Shown here: piece after piece, positions 15,936 through 24,191 of the stretch
Position numbering within the stretch: the first letter of the stretch is position 1
Layout: each line of letters begins with the position of its first letter
Assembly: GCF_002251835.1 (NCBI RefSeq)
Contig: NZ_NOXV01000299.1
Coordinates: 30,969 to 88,257, forward strand
Length of the DNA stretch: 57,289 nt
Reading direction: 5' to 3'
Origin: Flavobacterium cyanobacteriorum
Lineage (GTDB): Bacteria > Bacteroidota > Bacteroidia > Flavobacteriales > Flavobacteriaceae
Program-made: the position numbers and the translations under genes
Notes under the pieces: generated by a model
Database searches by the model: none
Seen by the model: the letters and a program-made list of their open reading frames with translations, nothing else
Told to the model about the DNA's origin: nothing

Positions 15936-18593
15936 TTACTTTACTGCTAAAAACTCATTAAGGTTCTTTTTTACCTGCACTACCTTATAATCTTCACTGG
16001 AAATGATAATGGGCGTTTCGGCTACTTTATATCCCTTGTAGTCCTTAAGGATACTTACCGCGTCAACGGCGGCCAGCCTGCTGTTAAACCCGTGGATAAC
16101 CACAAAATCTTCATCCAGGGTGTATATATCAGTTGACAGGGTAATGCTGTTATTGAGGCCGTCTTTAATAAATTTTAAAATCTTGTCTGTAAGTGCCTTG
16201 TTTTTCACATCCCTGGGCGCCACTTTAAAAATAATTTTCCAGCTTGGCGCCGGGTGTCCAAAAGACAGCTTTTCCAGCAGTGGCACATCACTGGCAAGCA
16301 ATGCCTCGGCTTTCTTGCCTTCGGCGCTGTTTGGGTAGGTAAGCGCCACAAAATTGAGCGCCTGTTTATACACCTCAACGCCCTCCAGCCTACCAAGCGT
16401 GTTTGCCTTCAGCATTTCAAATTTTGAAACTATTTCTTCGCCTGTGTACGTTTCAATATTTTTTGCAACTTGTTCCAATACTTTCCTTATCTCCCCTTTC
16501 TCATACTGTTTGTACAAGGCGGTGTATATAGCCTCAGGGCTTCCTGAAACGATGTCTTCTGAGGCAGGGTTGCGTATTATTTCTGCATACCTGCTTGAGG
16601 GGTATTGAGACAGTATCTGTTGCTTGTAAGTTTCAGCTTTTGCGGGGTCAATTATTTCGTATATCCTGTACAGGTTGTACAAGGCGGGCAGTACAAGGCG
16701 CTCTTCGGGGTTATTGGCCAGCAGCTTCTCCAGCTTGTCAGCCGCCCTTCTGTATTCGCTAAATTTCTCTTTGTAAATAATACCCAACTGGTAATAGGCA
16801 AAATTTCGGTCTTTGGTAAGGCTGTCTATGGCTGCCTGCGAAGACGGTAACTGCTTGAGGTAAAATTCGGGTATATACCTTGGGTCTTCAACCCCTCCCT
16901 TACCCGCGGCTATATCTTTTTCTTTTTCTTTCTCCGTATCACCAGCCGATTCTTTTGCTTTGTTGCTGTTTGCAATTTCCGCAGCCCACCGCCAGTTGTC
17001 TGTAAGTGGGCGGTTGCCCCACCGTTTCTGAAATTCTATTTTACCATATGCCACTGTTGATGTATTGTAAAAATAGAATTTGTCGCCCGCTCCGGATGAT
17101 AAGCCTGTCTTTGAGGCTGGATCCTGCTGTTTAGCGGAGTTCTTCGCGGATAACTTTGAGTCGCTGCTGTTTCGCAGGCCCAGGCCCTGAGGAGGGGCGT
17201 CCATAGCGAAAGCATCGTTACTTCCGGTGTTCCTGGCCATATCCTGTTGTTTCCGGTCTTCGGCTTCCTGCTTCTTTTTTAATTCTTCTTCCTGCTTTTT
17301 CAGCTTTACTATATATTTTTCGAAGAAAACTTTTCTTTCAGGTTCTGAAAGCGCTACCAGGTTAAGTATGCTGTCATTGGTCTGCGCTATTCCTTCATAT
17401 TTTATTACATCAGCGAGGTTGTCGCGTTTTTTCTTTATCTGTTTATATTCCCTTGTCCTGCTATTAAGGAACACCATGGTGCTGTCATAATATTGCCCCG
17501 CCCGTGCATATTTTGCCTGTTCAAAATATATTTCGGCCAGGTTCCTGTGATTAGACGCGTTTAGGTATTTATCTTTTGAATTGGCCCTTAATGACTTGTT
17601 GTAATACCGTATAGCTTTGTCATCAATATTCTGCTTATCATAAAATAAGCCAACCTGGTGGTTTATAACATCAAGGTATGGCCTGTTCTCACGGTCTTCC
17701 AGCAGGCGCCGGTATTTTTTCATAAAACCCAGGGTATCACCTTTGGCATAATCAAACTGTGCTGCCTGCCTGCCATGTGCCTGTAAGACATAGTGCCTGG
17801 GCGATTTCCTGTTCATATCTATTACTGCCTGGTATGCGGCATAAGCACTGTCTTTATAGTTAAGCTTTTCATATAGCTGGGCCAGAATAAACCTGTAGCG
17901 GGCGCGCTCTTCATTCAGAGGTGTGGCTTCCACCGCCCTTTTTATAGGTGCAACAGCACTATCAATAGCCTGTATGGCCATATATGCCTGAGCCAGCGTG
18001 GCATTGGCATCAGCAAGTACCTGTGGCTTCAGTTCTTTTTCCTTAATAAGTACTTTTAGGTTTTTAATGGCTATTGCCTCATTTTCCAGGCGGAGGTTGG
18101 TTTTTTCCCTCCATACTTTAGCCTCGTATATTTTATCGCTGTTTGGGTGTTTATACAAAATATAATTAAATGCTTCCAGCGCCGGTAGAAACCTGTTATC
18201 ATAATAGCGGGTTTTGCCCAGCAGCAGGTGCGCCTCATCCATTTGAGGATTATACTCACTACCGCCAATGTTCATGGAGTGCTTTTGTATGGCCTTTGTG
18301 GCTTTCCCTTCAGAGCGTTCAAAGTTAGGGTTCTTTTTATCGGAAGGGCCCATTTGCTCTTCGGTAAGCTGCATCCGTTCTACGGGCAGTATTTCCCAAA
18401 AATTGTCCTGGTAAGTGGTTTTAAGTTCGGCAAGGCCTGCCTGCAGGGCAAGGTCGCCGTTATAGAGTACGTTATACTCTGTAGTTAACCCGTGGTAATT
18501 ACGGTTTATAAACCTGTTCTTCTTCGTTGAGCATGCCACTAAAAGCCCGCCAAAAAACAACAGGGCAAAATATTTATACGTACTGGTTTTCAA
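15936..18593 (-). CDS. sprE: SprE/PorW-like gliding and type IX secretion lipoprotein
   Basis: An 885-residue TPR-rich lipoprotein: signal peptide with lipobox LVAC (Cys21), the family start STKKNRFINRNYH, then TPR units over most of the length, a Lys/Glu/Gln-rich break around 400-540 and more TPRs. In Flavobacterium johnsoniae SprE (PorW in Porphyromonas) is needed for gliding and for export through the type IX system. The start is TTG at 18593; no in-frame ATG lies upstream, and the signal peptide begins properly from it. It heads a run into bactofilin and atpZ. A terminator for the ABC operon lies upstream. Confidence 0.85.
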   Translation of the reverse strand: MKTSTYKYFALLFFGGLLVACSTKKNRFINRNYHGLTTEYNVLYNGDLALQAGLAELKTTYQDNFWEILPVERMQLTEEQMGPSDKKNPNFERSEGKATKAIQKHSMNIGGSEYNPQMDEAHLLLGKTRYYDNRFLPALEAFNYILYKHPNSDKIYEAKVWREKTNLRLENEAIAIKNLKVLIKEKELKPQVLADANATLAQAYMAIQAIDSAVAPIKRAVEATPLNEERARYRFILAQLYEKLNYKDSAYAAYQAVIDMNRKSPRHYVLQAHGRQAAQFDYAKGDTLGFMKKYRRLLEDRENRPYLDVINHQVGLFYDKQNIDDKAIRYYNKSLRANSKDKYLNASNHRNLAEIYFEQAKYARAGQYYDSTMVFLNSRTREYKQIKKKRDNLADVIKYEGIAQTNDSILNLVALSEPERKVFFEKYIVKLKKQEEELKKKQEAEDRKQQDMARNTGSNDAFAMDAPPQGLGLRNSSDSKLSAKNSAKQQDPASKTGLSSGAGDKFYFYNTSTVAYGKIEFQKRWGNRPLTDNWRWAAEIANSNKAKESAGDTEKEKEKDIAAGKGGVEDPRYIPEFYLKQLPSSQAAIDSLTKDRNFAYYQLGIIYKEKFSEYRRAADKLEKLLANNPEERLVLPALYNLYRIYEIIDPAKAETYKQQILSQYPSSRYAEIIRNPASEDIVSGSPEAIYTALYKQYEKGEIRKVLEQVAKNIETYTGEEIVSKFEMLKANTLGRLEGVEVYKQALNFVALTYPNSAEGKKAEALLASDVPLLEKLSFGHPAPSWKIIFKVAPRDVKNKALTDKILKFIKDGLNNSITLSTDIYTLDEDFVVIHGFNSRLAAVDAVSILKDYKGYKVAETPIIISSEDYKVVQVKKNLNEFLAVK

Positions 18594-18690
18594 TGTAAAA
18601 GCTTTTATTCCCTTAACTTCTAAAAATACTGTTTTAGTATAGCGAGGGGTAAAAATACGCTTCTTTTTGAAATGTGTAATGTTTTTTATT

Positions 18691-18723
18691 AAAAAAACAA
18701 ACGCCGGTTTTACTGTACCGGCG
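18691..18723 (-). terminator. Rho-independent terminator of the ABC transporter operon
   Basis: On the minus strand CGCCGG-N10-CCGGCG forms a 6-bp GC stem followed by TTTGTTTTTTT. It lies 40 bases past the ABC ATPase stop and insulates sprE. Confidence 0.9.
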
Positions 18724-18762
18724 CGTTATGAGAAAAGAATCTGTGGCTGGCTGTCTCCCAGA

Positions 18763-19458
18763 TTAAACCGCAAAAAACTCTTCCAGCTCTTTAAGGGTTT
18801 CGGCAGAAGTTTGTATGTCTTTTACCACCTGGCCTTTGTTCAGCGCTACTATCCTGTCGCTTACTTCGGTGGTGTGCATCAGGTCATGGCTTGATACCAG
18901 TATGGTAACTTCTTTGTTTTCCGCTAAATCCTTAATTATTTTTTTCAGCCTTATTTGTGTGGTAGGGTCCAGATTGGCAAAAGGCTCATCCAGTATTATC
19001 ACTTCCGGATTACCTATGAGGGTGGCAATGATGCCTACTTTTTTCTGGTTCCCTTTACTCAGGTCGCGCAGGTATTTCTTTTTGCCAAGTATTTCCCCGT
19101 TAAAGAAATCTTCATGCTGTGCCAGCAGGGCGTCAACATCCGCTTTATTGCAGCCGCGCAATTCGCCTATAAAATAAAAATACTCTTGGGGTGTAAGGTA
19201 GCCGATAAGGAAACTTTCGTCAAGGAAGGCGGCCGTAAACGGTTTCCATGCCTCACTTTCATGTACTTTGATATTGTTTGTGGTTATATATCCCGCAGAT
19301 GGCTGTATCAGGTCGAGCAACAGGCTGAAAAATGTAGTTTTTCCCGCGCCGTTATTACCTACCAGGCCGAAGCTTTCACCCTTTTTTATTTCAAGGTGTT
19401 CTATGTTTAATACCACTGTGCCGTTATAGGCTTTCTTTAAATTATGTACCTGTATCAT
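18763..19458 (-). CDS. ABC transporter ATP-binding protein
   Basis: A 231-residue ATPase with Walker A GNNGAGKT (34-41), Q-loop region, signature LSKGNQKKV (about 134-142), Walker B with VIILDEPFANLDP and the H-loop SSHD. It matches the single-domain ATPases of ABC-2-like exporters or drug/lipid efflux systems. Its permease partner is almost certainly the DUF5687 protein, whose gene ends 14 bases upstream. It ends the PadR-HAAS operon just before a strong terminator. Confidence 0.93.
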   Translation of the reverse strand: MIQVHNLKKAYNGTVVLNIEHLEIKKGESFGLVGNNGAGKTTFFSLLLDLIQPSAGYITTNNIKVHESEAWKPFTAAFLDESFLIGYLTPQEYFYFIGELRGCNKADVDALLAQHEDFFNGEILGKKKYLRDLSKGNQKKVGIIATLIGNPEVIILDEPFANLDPTTQIRLKKIIKDLAENKEVTILVSSHDLMHTTEVSDRIVALNKGQVVKDIQTSAETLKELEEFFAV

Positions 19459-19472
19459 GGTTTGTTGATTTA

Positions 19473-20954
19473 TTAGTTTTCTTCTTCTTTAAAACCGCTT
19501 ATTGCCGCGTATTTTCCTGTCCTGTAAGCTGATGCGATCTTCTTCATCATCAAGCCCCGCAGGGCAATACCGGCAACACCTATAGCGCCCAGAACTGCTG
19601 AAGCCGTGTTATAGCCCGTGGTAAACTTGAGCGTTATCCAGATGCCCATGGGCAGTAATAGCAGCGGGATACCTATTATCCACTGTGCCGCGCCGGTACC
19701 CTGGTAGTTCATGAACGGGCTCTTCTCGAGGCTTATCTTCTTTTTATTGAATGAACCGGCATACAGCAGCATAGGTACGTTGATGCCGATGTTATATAGG
19801 GCACAGGCTACTATGGTAAAAAGCAATTCTATGCCGAAATAGGCATACGGGGTTGACAGCACCGTAAGCACCACCACTGAGAAGGTGAGCAACCCTGCTT
19901 TTGAAGCCAGGTACTGGCGGATGGAAATGTTTTGCGACATTATCATTGAATAATACGCGCTGTCCCACGCGGGGATAAACTGGCCAAAATTAATCATAAA
20001 TATGCCGGTGATGAATATACCTGCAAATACGTGCATTATTTCGCCCGAAGGGGAGTCGTCCCGCAGGAATATGAGCCCGTAGAGCAGGAATATAAAGCTG
20101 AGGAAAACGGTAGTCTTCGGCCTTTTGTTCCTGAATATCAGCTTCAGGTCAAGCTGCAGGAACGGGGCAATATCGCCGAAACGGCGCGTCCAGCCGTAAT
20201 CTGTAGTATCAACCTTATCACTTTTCCGTTTTACAGAAGCATCAAGGTAGAAGTTTTTTACCAGGTAAGTGAAATTAAGGTAATAAAGGCCTACAGGCAG
20301 TAAAATAAACAGCAATGACACAAAAGGCATGCTTATGAGCGCATCAAATGCTGCCCCGGTATATTGCGTTATACTCAAAACCCCATAATATTCAAGTGCT
20401 GCCAGTGCCGCCACAAGGACTACAAAAGGAAGGAGGGCTTTTATATTTTCTGCAAACTTCTTCTTGATTAAAAAGTTAGCATAATTAACCCCAATGGTAA
20501 AAACTACCATGCTGCCTATCCATGCCGCAGCCTCCCCGCCTGCCAGCGAGCCCTCATTGTAGCTAATGAGCCCAAAAGGTACAATAAGCAGTAATGGCAG
20601 GAAATTGAAATACGAAAAAAGGCTCTTAAGCAGCACGTAATGCACCTGTGTTTTCCTGCTTACAGGCACCGGCATAAATGGCTTAATGTTGAGCACCGGC
20701 AGGCTCTGCATGAAGAACCTCACAAAAAGGTCGGCAACCAGCCAGATGAGTACAAAGGTGTTGGCAACGGAGACAGCATTCTTACCGGGAAAATATTCGG
20801 TAATCATGTCATGCAGCAAAAAGCCGGCACTAAGGAAAATCAACATAAAATATATGGCAAAAAAAGCCAAAAAAATCCGTAAGCCTATACTTTTACCCAG
20901 GCTTGCTGAACGAAAAAAAGACTTCCATTCCAGCTTTAAAAATCGTAAGAACAT
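19473..20954 (-). CDS. DUF5687-family membrane protein, likely ABC permease
   Basis: A 493-residue protein with about 12 membrane spans in two halves, split by a cytosolic loop near 235-265. The start MFLRFLKLEWKSFFRSASLG is characteristic of the Bacteroidetes family DUF5687, found with ABC ATPases, as here. It probably forms the membrane channel of an ABC-2-type exporter; the substrate is unknown. It lies 56 bases after the last HAAS-like gene without a terminator between, so it can be part of the PadR-controlled transcript. Confidence 0.8.
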   Translation of the reverse strand: MFLRFLKLEWKSFFRSASLGKSIGLRIFLAFFAIYFMLIFLSAGFLLHDMITEYFPGKNAVSVANTFVLIWLVADLFVRFFMQSLPVLNIKPFMPVPVSRKTQVHYVLLKSLFSYFNFLPLLLIVPFGLISYNEGSLAGGEAAAWIGSMVVFTIGVNYANFLIKKKFAENIKALLPFVVLVAALAALEYYGVLSITQYTGAAFDALISMPFVSLLFILLPVGLYYLNFTYLVKNFYLDASVKRKSDKVDTTDYGWTRRFGDIAPFLQLDLKLIFRNKRPKTTVFLSFIFLLYGLIFLRDDSPSGEIMHVFAGIFITGIFMINFGQFIPAWDSAYYSMIMSQNISIRQYLASKAGLLTFSVVVLTVLSTPYAYFGIELLFTIVACALYNIGINVPMLLYAGSFNKKKISLEKSPFMNYQGTGAAQWIIGIPLLLLPMGIWITLKFTTGYNTASAVLGAIGVAGIALRGLMMKKIASAYRTGKYAAISGFKEEEN

Positions 20955-21010
20955 ACTATGTTTTGGTTGTTGTGTATATTAGTAAAATAAATGCTGCAAA
21001 AGTTACAGAT

Positions 21011-21700
21011 TTATTTTGTAACCTGAAATTTGTATTCAGGGTAAGCTTCTTCCAGGTGTCCTTCCGATCGCGATGGCAGCACCCATAGCACTACATAATC
21101 ATAAATGGCTATAAGCACCAAAATGGCCGAAAGCAGCCATAACATGCTGCCTGATGGTACTGTTTTAATGTTAATGTATAACTGTAGCGGCACATTGAGC
21201 AGCACGCTGACACCGCCGCAGGCATAAATAGTATCTTCCAGCAGCCATTTCTGCCCGGTACGTTTCAGTTTGTCCTTATAATTTTTCCGCAAGCGGTAAA
21301 GGCGTACTATGCCTATAACTATCATACTGAAGATAAGCGCCCCGAAAATCCAGTGCGACAATTGCAGCAACAGTCGTACTGCTATTATAGCCGACACGGT
21401 ACCCGCAACTACAGGCAGGCGAAAGAAGTTTTTAAAATAACCCCACAACAGGCGGTAATACTTTTTCTGGAGGGCAACCGTGCGTTTTTCTACTATATCG
21501 GAAAACCCGAATATGCCAAATTTTTTAAATTCTTTCTGCAGCGCGGCTTCAAAAGATAATTTGGGATTATCCTGCCATGCGGCTTCAATACCATTGGCAA
21601 GGTGGTCCGCCAGCTCACACTGTAGGTCGTAGTACTCTACATAGTGCCTACGGGTAAATTCCATTAAATGTCCTGCCTGTTCTTCAGTTAGCTTTTTCAT
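21011..21700 (-). CDS. HAAS-like membrane protein 4
   Basis: The 229-residue product starts MKKLTEEQAGHLMEF and has the same N-terminal module as its three neighbours (LTxxQ...YxD...E-DH, here DLQCELADHLANGIE), then four membrane spans from about residue 95. A longer reading from 21823 would overlap the preceding gene by about 100 bases and adds an unrelated N-terminus, so the ATG at 21700 is chosen. The module resembles HAAS domains, which accompany PadR regulators and sense or gate membrane signals in Firmicutes; the assignment is by pattern. It is the most diverged of the four copies. Confidence 0.7.
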   Translation of the reverse strand: MKKLTEEQAGHLMEFTRRHYVEYYDLQCELADHLANGIEAAWQDNPKLSFEAALQKEFKKFGIFGFSDIVEKRTVALQKKYYRLLWGYFKNFFRLPVVAGTVSAIIAVRLLLQLSHWIFGALIFSMIVIGIVRLYRLRKNYKDKLKRTGQKWLLEDTIYACGGVSVLLNVPLQLYINIKTVPSGSMLWLLSAILVLIAIYDYVVLWVLPSRSEGHLEEAYPEYKFQVTK

Positions 21701-21719
21701 TACATTCCTATGGATATTT

Positions 21720-22334
21720 TTAAGAATACTTAAGATTTTGGACGTAGCGCTTTTTATAACGATAAAATATTTTGTACAGAGAAACAGTCGCTGATATACT
21801 GAATACAGTAATAACCGAATCATGTATTACAGCCGGTATCAACTCTTCAATAAAGGGCCTTATATTCATCAGGTTTATAAATATAAATAACCCGAATGGC
21901 TGCTCAATAATAGAGAAACTCCACTTATTAAAAACTTTATAAAACGTAGTGCTTACCAGGTATACCGCCCCTGAAAAAAGAGCCATTATCCTATAGGAAT
22001 TTATAAGGGTAGCCTCATCAAAATAATCAGCAGCAGTATAGTTTAAAAGCACCAAAGCCACAACAGCCAATACAAACCATAACGAAAAGACATTATACCC
22101 GACTACCCCAAGCCCTTTCTTCCACGCAGTATTTTTAAAAGTACCATATTGCGTTAAAAGGTCTTTTTTGTTTTGAATCATATATGCTTTAAAGTTCTCA
22201 TAAAAATCCCCTTCCCGGCCTTCCAGTGCGGACGCAACATGGTCCGTCATCTCTGCACGGGCATCAAGGTACCTCATGCCTGAATTTCCCAGGTAATTAT
22301 CTATAAACTGTATTTGCTGCGGTGTTAACTTCAT
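21720..22334 (-). CDS. HAAS-like membrane protein 3
   Basis: A 204-residue protein, close paralogue of the gene before it: both have LTxQQIQFIxNYLxNSG and YLDARxEMTDHVASALE followed by GDFYENFKAYMxQNKKDLL, then four membrane spans. The strong N-terminal match and weaker membrane half suggest duplication with divergence of the transmembrane part. The ATG overlaps the TGA of the preceding gene. Function unknown; the family context (PadR, ABC exporter) suggests a stress- or drug-responsive membrane system. Confidence 0.75.
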   Translation of the reverse strand: MKLTPQQIQFIDNYLGNSGMRYLDARAEMTDHVASALEGREGDFYENFKAYMIQNKKDLLTQYGTFKNTAWKKGLGVVGYNVFSLWFVLAVVALVLLNYTAADYFDEATLINSYRIMALFSGAVYLVSTTFYKVFNKWSFSIIEQPFGLFIFINLMNIRPFIEELIPAVIHDSVITVFSISATVSLYKIFYRYKKRYVQNLKYS

Positions 22335-22948
22335 GACAACTTAAGGTTTTGGACGTAGAGCCTGTTGTAATGTTTATATATTTTTAGGAAAGAGATTAAC
22401 GATGCAAATGAATACACTGTAAGAAACGAAAAATATATTGCTACCGGTACCAAACCCTTCAATATAAACCTGGGATCAAAAATATTCAGTAAAATAAAAA
22501 ACCGAAACACCTGGTCTAGTACAGAAAAAGTATGTGGATTGAAGATTCGCATGTAACCCAAGTAAAGGCCCAGTGTGAATGCAGGCACAAGGCTTATAAC
22601 TTTATAAGCATCAATAATAGTTTCTTCATCAAAATAGTTGGCGGCAGGATATCTCAGCAGATAAAGGACTACTACTGAAGCTATGAACCATACAGAAAAC
22701 ACATTATTCTTCAGCACTGTAAGGCCTTTGTTCAATGCTATTTTTTTAAACCTGCCGTACTGGGCTAACAGGTCTTTTTTATTTTGAAGCATATACGCTT
22801 TAAAGTTCTCATAAAAATCCCCTTCCATGGCTTCCAGTGCCGAGGCTACGTGGTCCGTCATCTCGACACGTGCATCAAGGTATTCTACACCCGAGTTTTC
22901 GAGATAGTTAAAAATAAACTGTATTTGCTGTTGCGTTAGTTTAGGCAT
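22331..22948 (-). CDS. HAAS-like membrane protein 2
   Basis: A 205-residue protein with the N-terminal motif QFIFNYLENSGVEYLDARVE followed by MTDHVASALE, and four hydrophobic spans from about 78 to 190. It overlaps its upstream neighbour by 8 bases and its downstream neighbour by 4, so the array is translated as a coupled set. It is the closest paralogue of the protein encoded at 21720-22334. No enzymatic residues are recognised. Confidence 0.75.
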   Translation of the reverse strand: MPKLTQQQIQFIFNYLENSGVEYLDARVEMTDHVASALEAMEGDFYENFKAYMLQNKKDLLAQYGRFKKIALNKGLTVLKNNVFSVWFIASVVVLYLLRYPAANYFDEETIIDAYKVISLVPAFTLGLYLGYMRIFNPHTFSVLDQVFRFFILLNIFDPRFILKGLVPVAIYFSFLTVYSFASLISFLKIYKHYNRLYVQNLKLS

Positions 22949-23543
22949 ATTTTGTTGTTTTATAAGCTTTGTTAGTTAAGTAGATAAAATAACAGGCAGT
23001 AAACATAAGACCAAAGCCTATGATTTCCAGGTAAGGCAGCACCGGCCACTCCTCAAAATAACGCCTTCCCTGCGACACTAAAAGAACAGGCAGCAGATAA
23101 TATACCTGCACTTCCTCCTTCAGCCGCAATATAAATTGTGATTTGAGGCCGAGAAACCCTGTTAAGAACCAAATTACCATCAGCGTAAACAGAAATACAC
23201 ACACCCTGTACATCCATGGGCCAAGCAGTGTGCCAATATAAATTGTGGACGTTGCTGATGCAATTACAAGAAGGCCTTTAGGACTAACAAACTGCCTCAA
23301 AAAGTAGTTCCTGTAATAGCCGTCCTTAATTTTTTCCTGCTCCCGTACGGCGGTAAGTAACTTTACTTTGTGATGGGAGTTCATGTACTGCTTTAATGCC
23401 GTTGTAAAATCATCGCCTTCTGCAAGCGTTTCCTCGAGGTAACTGGCAATATGGTCGGTCATCTCCAGCCGGATATCTTTATAAAAGATATCTTTCGCCA
23501 ACAAAACCTCAATCTGCTTTACTTGTTCCGCTGTCAGTTTCAT
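22941..23543 (-). CDS. HAAS-like membrane protein 1
   Basis: A 200-residue protein beginning MKLTAEQVKQIEVLLAKDI with the module KDIRLEMTDHIASYLEE and four membrane spans. The gene starts 2 bases after padR, the arrangement seen for HAAS/DUF1700 genes partnered with PadR regulators. In this arrangement the HAAS protein is usually thought to work with the regulator in membrane-linked signalling; that is inference here. Confidence 0.75.
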   Translation of the reverse strand: MKLTAEQVKQIEVLLAKDIFYKDIRLEMTDHIASYLEETLAEGDDFTTALKQYMNSHHKVKLLTAVREQEKIKDGYYRNYFLRQFVSPKGLLVIASATSTIYIGTLLGPWMYRVCVFLFTLMVIWFLTGFLGLKSQFILRLKEEVQVYYLLPVLLVSQGRRYFEEWPVLPYLEIIGFGLMFTACYFIYLTNKAYKTTKYA

Positions 23544-23545
23544 AA

Positions 23546-23893
23546 TTATAGCTGTAAACCGGGTTTAACATCAGGGCTTAAAATACTTTGCATATTCCTT
23601 ATAAACTCTTCAAGTTCCGCCATTTTATTAACCGTTTCTTTTTCTCCGCTCTCCGTCAGCTTGTAATATTTCCGCAGGCGGTTGTCCACCCTTTCCACCT
23701 CCACGTCCAGCAGGCCTTCGCTCTCCAGCTTGTGCAGCGCGGGGTACAGGGCACCCTCGGTTATAGTAAGCTCGCCGGCGGTAATCTGCTTCACCTTTTG
23801 GGTAATCTCATAGCCATACATCCTGCCGTTCTCTTCCAGCAGTTTCATGATGATGGTAGTGAGGCTTCCCTTATATAAGGATGAATTTTTCAT
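23546..23893 (-). CDS. PadR-family transcriptional regulator
   Basis: A 115-residue winged-helix protein with the PadR pattern GSLTTIIMKLLEENGRMYGY, ITEGALYPALHKLESEGLL and RKYYKLTESGE, plus the C-terminal helix for dimerisation. PadR proteins repress nearby efflux or membrane-stress genes and respond to small molecules or membrane signals. It is first in a long operon with four HAAS-like genes, and a perfect 23-bp dyad covers its promoter, suggesting autoregulation. Confidence 0.92.
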   Translation of the reverse strand: MKNSSLYKGSLTTIIMKLLEENGRMYGYEITQKVKQITAGELTITEGALYPALHKLESEGLLDVEVERVDNRLRKYYKLTESGEKETVNKMAELEEFIRNMQSILSPDVKPGLQL

Positions 23894-23950
23894 TGATTTT
23901 CTAATTAATGATTATTATTTCCGGGAGCAGCCATCAACCGCTCCTTTGCA

Positions 23951-24041
23951 GGCCATGTCCCGCTCTCAGCTCTATCTCCCCGCCGCCATAAGCGCGGCGG
24001 CGGGGAGGATGCCGCTTCCATCGGGGCTATAACTGATGGCC
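23951..24041 (-). ncRNA. Flavo-1-like structured element / dispersed repeat
   Basis: A GC-rich island in an AT-rich gap. On the minus strand the ends GGCCAT and ATGGCC pair, enclosing AGCCCCGATGGAAGCGGCAT, then a 12-bp stem (CTCCCCGCCGCC with GGCGGCGGGGAG, arms 23976-23987 and 23996-24007) and AGCGGGA. The order AGCCCCGAT, AAGCGG, hairpin, AGCGGGA recalls the Flavo-1 RNA/repeat common in flavobacterial intergenic regions, recalled from memory and not searched. The strand is assigned by that resemblance. It lies in the padR leader, between promoter and gene. Confidence 0.55.
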
Positions 24042-24088
24042 TTTGACTTCAATAAACACCCCCTTAAAACGGAATAGTTTCGTCACCA

Positions 24089-24096
24089 CAAATATA
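24089..24096 (-). promoter_or_regulatory. -7 promoter element (TATATTTG) of the padR operon
   Basis: Minus-strand TATATTTG matches TAnnTTTG. It lies about 195 bases upstream of the padR ATG, giving a long leader that includes the Flavo-1-like element. No TTG at the 19-base distance. Confidence 0.5.
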
Positions 24097-24115
24097 CCTA
24101 ATTTTCTTAGGTATA
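24093..24115. promoter_or_regulatory. Perfect 9-bp dyad overlapping the padR promoter, candidate PadR operator
   Basis: TATACCTAA-N5-TTAGGTATA is a perfect inverted repeat that overlaps the -7 element at 24089-24096. A further AGGTATAA copy lies at 24121-24128, 12 bases from the one within the right arm (24109-24116). Position and symmetry suit binding by a dimeric winged-helix repressor. Confidence 0.65.
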
Positions 24116-24169
24116 AAAACAGGTATAATGATTTTTATCATTTGTGTTTCATCCCGCCAATGTATTGTT

Positions 24170-24177
24170 TATTTTTG
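24170..24177 (+). promoter_or_regulatory. -7 promoter element (TATTTTTG) of the PaaE-like reductase gene
   Basis: TATTTTTG fits TAnnTTTG and ends 14 bases before the ATG at 24192. A possible -33 TTTG at 24141-24144 is somewhat far (25 bases). The GTG at 24144, an apparent upstream start, is within this promoter region. Confidence 0.55.
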
Positions 24178-24191
24178 CTAAAATTTTAACT

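Noticed and set aside
20996..21004. TAACTTTTG upstream of the DUF5687 gene as promoter
   Set aside because: Same deviation from the consensus (3-base spacer) and no -33 element; an internal promoter cannot be ruled out but is not supported.
21701..21823. 41-residue N-terminal extension of HAAS-like protein 4
   Set aside because: It overlaps the preceding gene by about 100 bases, and the family motif starts right at the ATG at 21700.
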